A DNA stretch of 14,612 nucleotides, from positions 1 to 14,612 of the forward strand of contig WAQM01000055.1 of assembly GCA_015520245.1 (NCBI GenBank), given 5' to 3'. Of the stretch, positions 6,885 to 12,459 are shown piece after piece (the first letter of the stretch is position 1; each line of letters starts with the position of its first letter). The position numbers and the translations under genes were made by a program. Under the pieces are notes generated by a model. The model did not search any database, was not told the DNA's origin, and was given only the letters and a program-made list of their open reading frames with translations. The stretch comes from Pyrodictiaceae archaeon. Lineage in GTDB: Archaea > Thermoproteota > Thermoprotei_A > Sulfolobales > Pyrodictiaceae.

Positions 6885-6972
6885 GCGGGGGTGCCCGAGC
6901 CAGGTCCAAGGGGGCGGGCTCAAGACCCGCTGGCGTAGGCCGGCGTGGGTTCAAATCCCACCCCCCGCACCA
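6885..6972 (+). tRNA. tRNA-Leu(CAA), CCA encoded
   Basis: A complete class II tRNA. The acceptor stem GCGGGGG (6885-6891) pairs with CCCCCGC (6962-6968), followed by discriminator A and an encoded CCA (6970-6972). The D stem CCC/GGG encloses a loop with GG. The anticodon stem GCGGG/CCCGC encloses loop CTCAAGA, giving anticodon CAA and so decoding UUG. A long variable arm (GGC-GTAG-GCC stem) marks it as leucine-type, and the T arm is GTGGG-TTCAAAT-CCCAC. There is no intron at the usual 37/38 site. Leucine identity rests on the anticodon and the variable arm together. Confidence 0.97.
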
Positions 6973-7053
6973 TTCTCGGGCCCGATGCGGAAGGGATCCC
7001 TGGCTGAGCCCAAGGCTGGGATGAGCTTTCGGTCGCACTGAGGGGGCCGAGGC

Positions 7054-8103
7054 GTGAAGCCGACGGCACTACTCGCAATGTACGTGGGCGCCTGGCTGGT
7101 CGCTAGCAGCGTAGCGTACTGGCTCTGCAAACGAAGGGTGTGCAGGCCTCCATTACTACTCTACCCGGCAGTGGTGGGGATCCGTGTCAGGCGGGTGGCG
7201 ACGCCGAGGCCGGGCCGCGCGGCCCTAGCGCTAAACGTGCTCTGCATAAGCCTCCTCGTGCTTTCAGCCGCCCTCTTCTACGCTGTTGCCGGCTTCAGCT
7301 TATGGTCGAGGATCACGGGAGCGCCCGCCCTCGGAGCCTTCGTACCCATAGTACCCGGGGTCACGATATCCTTCGAGCTCTTCCTGTATGTACTCCCGGG
7401 GATCTCGACCGCAATAGTCATCCACGAGCTCATGCACGCGCTCGTGGCAAGGCTCAACGGGGTCAGGGTCCGGGGGTTCGGGCTAGCCGCTGTAGCGGGC
7501 TTGCTTCCGGTGGCGTTCGTGGAGGTCGATGATAGGGAGCTGCTAAGGTTGCCCCGGTTACGGAGGCTCGCTGTCTACTCCGCCGGTGTGGCCGGCAACG
7601 CGCTCCTCGCGGTGGCCGTAATGCTGGTCCTCACCGCGATGCCCAGCGGTGTAGTGATCGTTGATGTGGCTGAGGGGTCGCCGGCTCACGAGGCGGGGCT
7701 TCGCCCGGGCATGATCGTTCGGGAGGTGAACGGTAGGCCTATCACCTCCGTGGTCGACCTAAAGAGCGCGCTCGCGAACACCACGGAGGCGGCGTTCACG
7801 TTGCGCTACGGCGATGAGACCGTCGTGGTAGTTGTCGAGCGTGGGTCAGCCGCGCGTTACGGCATCGTGGTAGCTGAAGTGCCGCTGCCCCTCGTTGCAG
7901 CCCTAGGCCCACAAGCGGGCCTCTCAGCAGCCGTGATACTGGGCTTCGTGAGGGACGTTAACGCGGCAGTAGCGGCGGTGAACGCGGCCCCCATCTTCAT
8001 CACAGACGGGGCTCGGGTGCTGGCCGAGTTCGTGCCGGCGCGAGCCGCAGTAGCGGTCAGCGCGCTGACGCTCGCGCTGCTCCTCGCGGCGCTCACACTG
8101 TAG
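7054..8103 (+). CDS. M50 family site-2 protease-like membrane metalloprotease with PDZ domain
   Basis: 349 residues, mostly hydrophobic. The zinc site is VIHELMH (H124, E125, H128), lying in a membrane segment. The third zinc ligand is in VNAAPIFITDGARV near the C-terminus (N310, P313, D318), the family's N-xx-P-xxxx-DG motif. A PDZ domain (about 197-262, with SPAHEAGLRPGMIVREVNGRPI) lies between two groups of membrane helices; predicted helices include about 4-24, 58-80, 105-130, 172-195, 276-300 and 330-349. Such proteases cut membrane-bound substrates within the bilayer, often anchored regulators; the substrate here is unknown. The start is GTG 7054, preceded by GAGGGGG and CGAGG. It lies 81 bases after tRNA-Leu on the same strand and ends convergently with dnaG. 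Confidence 0.92.
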   Translation: MKPTALLAMYVGAWLVASSVAYWLCKRRVCRPPLLLYPAVVGIRVRRVATPRPGRAALALNVLCISLLVLSAALFYAVAGFSLWSRITGAPALGAFVPIVPGVTISFELFLYVLPGISTAIVIHELMHALVARLNGVRVRGFGLAAVAGLLPVAFVEVDDRELLRLPRLRRLAVYSAGVAGNALLAVAVMLVLTAMPSGVVIVDVAEGSPAHEAGLRPGMIVREVNGRPITSVVDLKSALANTTEAAFTLRYGDETVVVVVERGSAARYGIVVAEVPLPLVAALGPQAGLSAAVILGFVRDVNAAVAAVNAAPIFITDGARVLAEFVPARAAVAVSALTLALLLAALTL

Positions 8104-8116
8104 CTGCCCCAAGCTG

Positions 8117-8141
8117 GTTAGCTGGCACGGCTTCAGCTAAC
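8117..8141. terminator. Hairpin between convergent M50 and dnaG genes
   Basis: GTTAGCTG (8117-8124) and CAGCTAAC (8134-8141) form a perfect 8-bp stem with a 9-base loop. The structure lies between the two convergent stop codons and includes the dnaG stop on one arm. It could form in either transcript. It has no T-run, which archaeal terminators normally use, so a role in RNA 3'-end stability is as likely as termination. Confidence 0.45.
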
Positions 8142-9359
8142 GAGGTCGGCGAAGGTGAGGACCTTTACGCCGGGGGGTCTCCGCTCTATGCTACCCAACT
8201 TTGCCGCGATCAGCACCTTGACGCCCTTTTGGGCTGCCGCATCCAGGATCCTCTGCGTGACTATGCCGTCGTAGACCACGGCGTGGATCTTACCAGGCTC
8301 GCTCGAAGCTATGGCGGCGTAGAGGTCTTTCACGGCTACGCGTGCGATCTCGTTCCACTTGCTGTCAAACAGCACTGCCTCGAGGGTCCCCTCAAGCTCT
8401 TTCACGACGTTCACTATGTTGGACGGCAGCTCGACCACCTCCGCCTGGACCTTGATAGCGACCTTCTCACGCTGCTCGCTTGGCTTGGCAGCCTCGGCGG
8501 GCCTCTCTTCAGCCGGCTTGGCCCGCTTCACGCCGAGCTTCCTCTCGAGCATCTCGAGGTACTGCTTGGCGGGTATCAAGTTCTTCAGCGCGCGCGCTAT
8601 CTCCTTACCGGTGAGCTCCTCGACCTCCTTGCCCGGCGGTGCGCGCGCCACGTAGTCTATGTCGGCCACCCTTAGCAGCTCGAGTAGTATTAAGTCGCCG
8701 CCATGGTCGCCGTCCACGAAGGCTATAGCTTTCTTCTCGCGGGCGAGCTTGATGATAGTCTCCGGGATCTTACCCCGTGCGCCCTCGAGGGCTATCACGT
8801 TGCGGTATCCGTACCTCAACATGTTTATAACGTCGGCGCGCCCCTCGACTATTATGATCTCATCGCTCTTGTCAACGTCAGGGCCGGCAGGCAGGCCCTC
8901 AGGCCCGTAGCTGATCAGCTCGGCGCGCTTAAGGGCCTCGTTGATCTCGCGCAGCACCTCCCTGAGGTCCGGCGTCTTCTCCATGGTCCAGGTTCTGAGG
9001 ATCTCCTTAGCCCTCTCGACGATCTTCTTGATCTTCTCAGCCCTCACGTCGATTATGTCCTTCACCTCGATGCGCGCCCTGTAGGGGCCGACGCGGTCGA
9101 CGGACTCTATCATCGCCGCTACTAGCGCCGTCTCGACCCGATCGAGGTTGGAGGGTACGCTTATCTCCCCAATGGTCTTGGAGCCCTCGTGCCTTACCTC
9201 GACCTGAATCCTACCTAAGCGCCCCCTCTCCTGCAGTTCGCGCAGGTCGAACTCCTCTCCAAAGAGGTGCTCGGTCTGACCGAATATCGCGCCTATGATG
9301 TCATGCCTATCCACGGGGCCTTCGACCTCAACCCTCGCCTTTATGAGGTACTTCACCAT
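8133..9359 (-). CDS. dnaG: Archaeal DnaG-like primase (Toprim; also an exosome subunit)
   Basis: 408 residues, typical of archaeal DnaG. The N-terminal domain (1-100) includes the GAIFGQTEHLFGEEFDLREL signature starting near residue 23. The Toprim domain has IIIVEGRADV (168-177; catalytic E172) and FVDGDHGGD (214-222; D216, D218), followed by ARAPPGKEVEEL. A variable linker rich in Glu, Ala and Lys (about 280-310) leads to a C-terminal domain. Archaeal DnaG can make primers and is also a stable subunit of the RNA exosome; the second role is well supported in crenarchaea. ATG 9359 has a strong GGGGAGG SD sequence (9364-9370) four bases upstream. A TATA-like box and a 25-bp dyad lie in the 123-bp gap upstream. 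It stands alone in its transcript, ending convergently with the M50 gene. Confidence 0.95.
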   Translation of the reverse strand: MVKYLIKARVEVEGPVDRHDIIGAIFGQTEHLFGEEFDLRELQERGRLGRIQVEVRHEGSKTIGEISVPSNLDRVETALVAAMIESVDRVGPYRARIEVKDIIDVRAEKIKKIVERAKEILRTWTMEKTPDLREVLREINEALKRAELISYGPEGLPAGPDVDKSDEIIIVEGRADVINMLRYGYRNVIALEGARGKIPETIIKLAREKKAIAFVDGDHGGDLILLELLRVADIDYVARAPPGKEVEELTGKEIARALKNLIPAKQYLEMLERKLGVKRAKPAEERPAEAAKPSEQREKVAIKVQAEVVELPSNIVNVVKELEGTLEAVLFDSKWNEIARVAVKDLYAAIASSEPGKIHAVVYDGIVTQRILDAAAQKGVKVLIAAKLGSIERRPPGVKVLTFADLVS

Positions 9360-9410
9360 GACGCCTCCCCTTGGCGCTCCAGCGGCCGCGGTGCGACTCC
9401 CTTAGCCGCC

Positions 9411-9435
9411 AAGGTCGTTAGGGGCTCACGACCTT
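9411..9435. repeat. 25-bp dyad at the dnaG promoter
   Basis: AAGGTCGT (9411-9418) and ACGACCTT (9428-9435) are perfect inverted repeats of 8 bp with a 9-base spacer. The dyad covers the edge of the TATA-like box through to the expected start site, so it is placed like an operator that could block polymerase. It could instead form a hairpin in the 5' end of a longer RNA. Confidence 0.55.
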
Positions 9436-9440
9436 ATAGC
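9433..9440 (-). promoter_or_regulatory. dnaG TATA-like box
   Basis: On the minus strand GCTATAAG stands out in GC-rich DNA. A start near 9410 would leave a leader of about 50 bases with a good SD sequence. A perfect dyad overlaps its downstream edge. Confidence 0.6.
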
Positions 9441-9466
9441 GTGTCCTGCGCCGCCCGAGGATAGAA

Positions 9467-9476
9467 AAGGGTTGCG
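9467..9476 (-). terminator. Weak T-rich candidate terminator after tyrS
   Basis: On the minus strand CCCTTTTCTA follows the tyrS stop codon by about 7 bases. Archaeal terminators are T-rich tracts; this one has only four consecutive T, so it would be weak. Confidence 0.3.
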
Positions 9477-9482
9477 CCCAGC

Positions 9483-10562
9483 TTACCTCGTGATCGTCGC
9501 GCGCTGCAGCTGCTCGAGCAGCGCCCTAGCCTCCCGGTTCGCCTCGAAGTAGCGGCGGACGGGCTCCAACATCTTAGCTAGGGCGCGGGCGGTAGCCATC
9601 TTAAGGTCCAGCGGGTGCACCTTGCCCTCAAGGTATAACCGTTCCAACTCCTCGTAGCTACCCACGACTATGGTGCCGCCGTACTTCTCGGGCCTCTCTA
9701 TTACGAGCTTGAAGCCAGGCTCGCGGAATAGCAGGTACTTGTTTATCTCCAGCACGGGATTGTACTTAGCCTGCCTGGGCGGGCAGAAGGCCTTGCGCAT
9801 CTTAGCCTCGATCACCTCGGGACTATCATAGACGAAGATGGCTGTCTCGGGTTTCGACTTGCTCATCTTGTACTCGACGGCGTGCTCATCTTCGCTTACG
9901 GCCCCCATCCTGGTGACTCCTTGGAGGCCGGTCAGCAGCGGGGTGTGTATCGCGACGACCTTCTTGAAGCCGAGCTTCTCAGCTACGTCGCGTGCCAGCA
10001 TGTGCGCCTTGCGCTGATCGGTGCCCCCAAGGGCTATGTCCACGCCCAGGTAGAAGATGTCCGTTACCTGCATCAGCGGGTAGATGAGCTTTGAAAAGTC
10101 CGTCTCGGCCTCCTCGGCTTTACGACCCATGATGGTTAGGGCCCGCCTGACCCTGGCGAGCGTGACGTTCTTAGCAACCTTGAGCAGGATTGACCAGTAC
10201 TCGGGGTCGGAGATCAGGTCGTCGGCGTAGACCACCTTGATCCTCGACCTGGGCACTCCTATGGCCTCAAGCACGTCCACCACGTGGTTGGCAGCCTTCC
10301 TTATCAGCTCGATATCGCCGCCGAGCTTGTCGTTAATCCACGCGTGCCAGGTGGCGGCGAGGAGCGTGAAGTCGATGCCGGCCTGCACCATGTCGCGCAC
10401 CTTAAGCGCCCATATTAGCCAGCCGATGTGGAATAAGCCGCTGGGCTCGAAGCCCAGGTAGGCCGTCACGCGATCCTTCTCCTCAAGCAGCCTCCTCAGC
10501 TCCTCGTAGGTCACGACCTCGACCGTGCCGCGGGTTATCAGCTCTAGCCTATCCTCGCTCAT
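9483..10562 (-). CDS. tyrS: Tyrosyl-tRNA synthetase
   Basis: 359 residues, a class I synthetase of the archaeal/eukaryotic TyrRS type. YLGFEPSG (35-42) carries the tyrosine-binding region. The HIGH-like motif is HIGW (45-48) and the KMSKS loop is KMSKSKPET (232-240). YPLMQVTDIFYLGVDIALGG (161-180) is the family's tyrosine pocket; its YPLMQ tyrosine and glutamine separate it from the related TrpRS. The C-terminal anticodon-binding domain is complete. It charges tRNA-Tyr in the cytoplasm. ATG 10562 has an ideally spaced GAGGT SD sequence (10571-10575), but that sequence is locked in a 6-bp hairpin ending at the A of the start codon. A TATA-like box lies about 65 bases upstream. It is separated from pheT by 211 bases of repeats, so it probably has its own promoter. 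Confidence 0.96.
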   Translation of the reverse strand: MSEDRLELITRGTVEVVTYEELRRLLEEKDRVTAYLGFEPSGLFHIGWLIWALKVRDMVQAGIDFTLLAATWHAWINDKLGGDIELIRKAANHVVDVLEAIGVPRSRIKVVYADDLISDPEYWSILLKVAKNVTLARVRRALTIMGRKAEEAETDFSKLIYPLMQVTDIFYLGVDIALGGTDQRKAHMLARDVAEKLGFKKVVAIHTPLLTGLQGVTRMGAVSEDEHAVEYKMSKSKPETAIFVYDSPEVIEAKMRKAFCPPRQAKYNPVLEINKYLLFREPGFKLVIERPEKYGGTIVVGSYEELERLYLEGKVHPLDLKMATARALAKMLEPVRRYFEANREARALLEQLQRATITR

Positions 10563-10576
10563 GAGGTCTTACCTCA
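10562..10576 (-). promoter_or_regulatory. Hairpin covering the tyrS ribosome binding site
   Basis: In the tyrS mRNA TGAGGT-AAG-ACCTCA is a perfect 6-bp stem with a 3-base loop. The 5' arm contains the SD sequence GAGGT; the 3' arm contains ACCTC, which mimics the 16S rRNA anti-SD, and ends at the A of AUG. The arrangement could control tyrS translation, or simply melt at high growth temperature. Confidence 0.55.
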
Positions 10577-10622
10577 ATTGCCGCTCGTCTCCTAGCCGAC
10601 GTGCGGGCGCATCGTGACCCGT

Positions 10623-10637
10623 CTTATTAAGCTTTGC
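10623..10637 (-). promoter_or_regulatory. tyrS promoter (BRE/TATA)
   Basis: On the minus strand GCAAAG precedes CTTAATAAG, a good BRE/TATA pair. Transcription would begin near 10600, leaving a leader of about 38 bases. The plus-strand reading (CTTATTAAG) is nearly symmetric, so rightward transcription into the repeat region is also conceivable. Confidence 0.6.
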
Positions 10638-10663
10638 ATCAACCTGAGCTGCCGGGCTAATTA

Positions 10664-10713
10664 GGGGCGGCGCGATGCGCTCGCACGGCAGGGGGAAGCC
10701 GCCGCGCCGCCCC
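10664..10713. repeat. 11-bp inverted repeat with internal hairpins
   Basis: GGGGCGGCGCG (10664-10674) pairs perfectly with CGCGCCGCCCC (10703-10713). The 28 bases between can form two small hairpins, TGC/GCA (10676-10685) and CGGC/GCCG (10686-10701), leaving only one unpaired base at each side: a compact three-way junction. An 8-bp palindrome, CTAATTAG (10657-10664), abuts it. The right arm also takes part in a second, competing pairing with 10777-10783. Confidence 0.55.
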
Positions 10714-10804
10714 CACTCCCGCCTTAGAGAGCCTAGGTGGAGACCCCCACACGGGGGTCGATGAGCCTAGGTGTTAGGGGCGGGGGACAGCGGCGGCTTC
10801 CCCC
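10691..10804. mobile_element. Candidate 114-bp miniature inverted-repeat element at the 3' end of pheT
   Basis: GGGGGAAGCCGCCGC (10691-10705) and GCGGCGGCTTCCCCC (10790-10804) are perfect 15-bp inverted repeats facing each other. Both outer flanks read GCA (10688-10690 and 10805-10807), as a 3-bp target duplication would. The right end lies inside pheT and gives it its last nine residues (GEAAAVPRP) and its stop codon, after IDYTKLA, where PheT proteins normally end. Inside are an 11-bp direct repeat and a hairpin. No transposase gene is present and there is only one copy in the window, so this could instead be a structured RNA or 3'-end element. Confidence 0.4.
10729..10773. repeat. 11-bp direct repeats flanking a perfect hairpin
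   Basis: GAGCCTAGGTG occurs at 10729-10739 and 10763-10773, 34 bases apart. Between them GACCCCC (10742-10748) and GGGGGTC (10753-10759) form a 7-bp stem with loop ACAC. Because CCTAGG is self-complementary, the two repeats can also pair with each other and lengthen the hairpin, leaving an internal loop. The second copy directly abuts the pheT stop codon. Confidence 0.75.
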
Positions 10805-12459
10805 GCAAGCTTCGTGTAGTCGATCTCAGCGACGGCAACGGGATATTCTATGCCAAGCTCCTCCAAGACTCCGGGGTGCACCTCGCCTAGAACCGCGGTT
10901 AGCCCGTGTTTTGTCGTCAAGCGGGCCGCACGGCCCTCGAGCAGCCCCGGCAAGGTGGTCGGCCTAACCTCCTCAACGCTATCACCGAGGTTCCGCAGCA
11001 GCGCGTAGACTATCGCTTGTACGTCCTCGAACCCAGCCTTGTAGTTGGCTATGGCGAGGCCTAGCCGCTTCGACGCAACGACGGCGCCACCTCTCACGGT
11101 CAGTACGTCGCCGAGTTCGAACACCTTGACGGGTACCTTATACTGACTCCTAGCCACCACGCGCAGCAGCGCCGCGGCAACCGACGAGCGGTAACACGAC
11201 ATCTCCGCGCTCACGGGGTTGCTCAGCTCGAGCGGCCTGAGCGGCTCCTCTAGCAGCAGTTCGGCGAGCCTGCACGGCACCAACGTGTAGGTGTACACCT
11301 CCGTGAGCCCGAGCCCCACCAGGACCTTCCTCGCCCGCCTCTCCCACGCGCGATGGGGGGCCAACCGCCCCCTCATCATGGTCTGCGGCCTCCTGACCCG
11401 CACCGCATCGATCCCGACAGCCACGATGAGATCCTCGACCAGGTCAACCCAGTTGAGCACGTCAATGCGGTAGGGCGGCACGTCGACGCGGACGGTCTCA
11501 CGGTCGTCAAGCAGCTGGGCCTCGAAGCGGCACCTACGTAGCGCATCAACTAACTCGCTTGGGGTTAGTTTCAGGCCTGAGTACTTCAACAGCCTTCCTG
11601 CCGACGCGTAGATGTGGCGCGCTTCCATGCGGGGCTCTTCGATCTCGCCCCAGGGGGCCTTAACCTTGATGAGCCCAATCTTGCGTGCCCTCGACCTCTC
11701 GGCCAGGTTGGCAGCGAGCACGTAGAGCACGTTCAATACGAGCCTGAGCTCGGTCCCGGTCACGTCAATGAACACATCCCTCGTGCCGGGCTCGATCCTC
11801 GTCAGCTCGGCGTTCACTACTGGGGGCACGCTGATCACGTCATCGCCGGAGTAGAGGACGGGGTGCCTGCCATCGCGGGCAAGTGATATGCGTCCGTACT
11901 TCCTGCCCTGCTCGGTGGAGGCGAGCACCTCCGACAGCTTCATCTCCCTATCGAGCCCTAGCGGCGTGAACGTGACCGCGTCGGCCCGCTCAAACACGTA
12001 CTTAAGCCTCTTCGAGGGGAGCTTACGGAGGTCGTGCAATCCTATCGCTACGCGTGCCCGGTTGCCGCCTAAGCTTTGGTGCAGCTTCTCCTGGAACTGT
12101 ATCAGCTCCTCAAGGAAGTGCTCGTCGACGTTAACGTCCCACACCACGGCGCCCGCGATGTAAGGCCTTGTGCTCACATCCTCGGCCTCGATGATATAGT
12201 CCGTCGTTACGACGCGGTACCTGGGCAGGCCGAGCTCGCGTCCCAGCAGCCCCCAGGCGGCGCGTTTAATGCCCTCGACGGTGTAAAGGTCGGGACGGTC
12301 CATCTCGTACTCGACCTCAACGTACCTGCCGCCCTCCACCACTGTGACCTCGCCCTTGAGCCTCTCAAGGAGCTTGACCACCCTATCAATGCTGCCTACC
12401 TCAAGGGCCTCGAGAAGCCTCTCGCTACGGAAGCGGAGTACGGGCAATGCGCTCACCAC
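10774..12459 (-). CDS. pheT: Phenylalanyl-tRNA synthetase beta subunit
   Basis: 561 residues, normal for the archaeal/eukaryotic-type beta subunit. Visible are EYEMDRPDLYTVEGIKRA (about 50-67); the B3/B4 editing domain ending near VPPVVNAELTRIEPGT and FIDVTGTEL (211-238); a B5 domain with VDVPPYRIDVLNWVDLVED; and a C-terminal catalytic-like fold with FELGDVL, LGEVHPGVLEELGI and VAVAEIDYTKL. With PheS it forms the (alpha-beta)2 enzyme and hydrolyses mischarged tyrosine. The start is GTG 12459 (7-base overlap with pheS) or the next codon, GTG 12456, which forms a GTGA overlap with the pheS stop; either implies coupled translation. The last nine residues fall within a 15-bp inverted repeat element and look like an addition. 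Confidence 0.96.
   Translation of the reverse strand: MVSALPVLRFRSERLLEALEVGSIDRVVKLLERLKGEVTVVEGGRYVEVEYEMDRPDLYTVEGIKRAAWGLLGRELGLPRYRVVTTDYIIEAEDVSTRPYIAGAVVWDVNVDEHFLEELIQFQEKLHQSLGGNRARVAIGLHDLRKLPSKRLKYVFERADAVTFTPLGLDREMKLSEVLASTEQGRKYGRISLARDGRHPVLYSGDDVISVPPVVNAELTRIEPGTRDVFIDVTGTELRLVLNVLYVLAANLAERSRARKIGLIKVKAPWGEIEEPRMEARHIYASAGRLLKYSGLKLTPSELVDALRRCRFEAQLLDDRETVRVDVPPYRIDVLNWVDLVEDLIVAVGIDAVRVRRPQTMMRGRLAPHRAWERRARKVLVGLGLTEVYTYTLVPCRLAELLLEEPLRPLELSNPVSAEMSCYRSSVAAALLRVVARSQYKVPVKVFELGDVLTVRGGAVVASKRLGLAIANYKAGFEDVQAIVYALLRNLGDSVEEVRPTTLPGLLEGRAARLTTKHGLTAVLGEVHPGVLEELGIEYPVAVAEIDYTKLAGEAAAVPRP

Noticed and set aside
6688..7038. Minus-strand open frame of 116 codons across the tRNA, containing the phrase GGWDLNPRRP
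   Set aside because: This is the familiar false protein produced by translating the antisense of a tRNA gene; it also overlaps aIF5A and has no family features.
8229..8675. Plus-strand open frame of 148 codons opposite dnaG
   Set aside because: It lies wholly antisense to a clear dnaG gene in GC-rich DNA, with no motif or promoter; it is a codon-bias shadow.
10563..10773. C/D-box guide RNA in the tyrS-pheT gap
   Set aside because: A C-like TCGATGA and one CTGA exist on the plus strand, but in the wrong order and spacing; no paired C/D set could be found.
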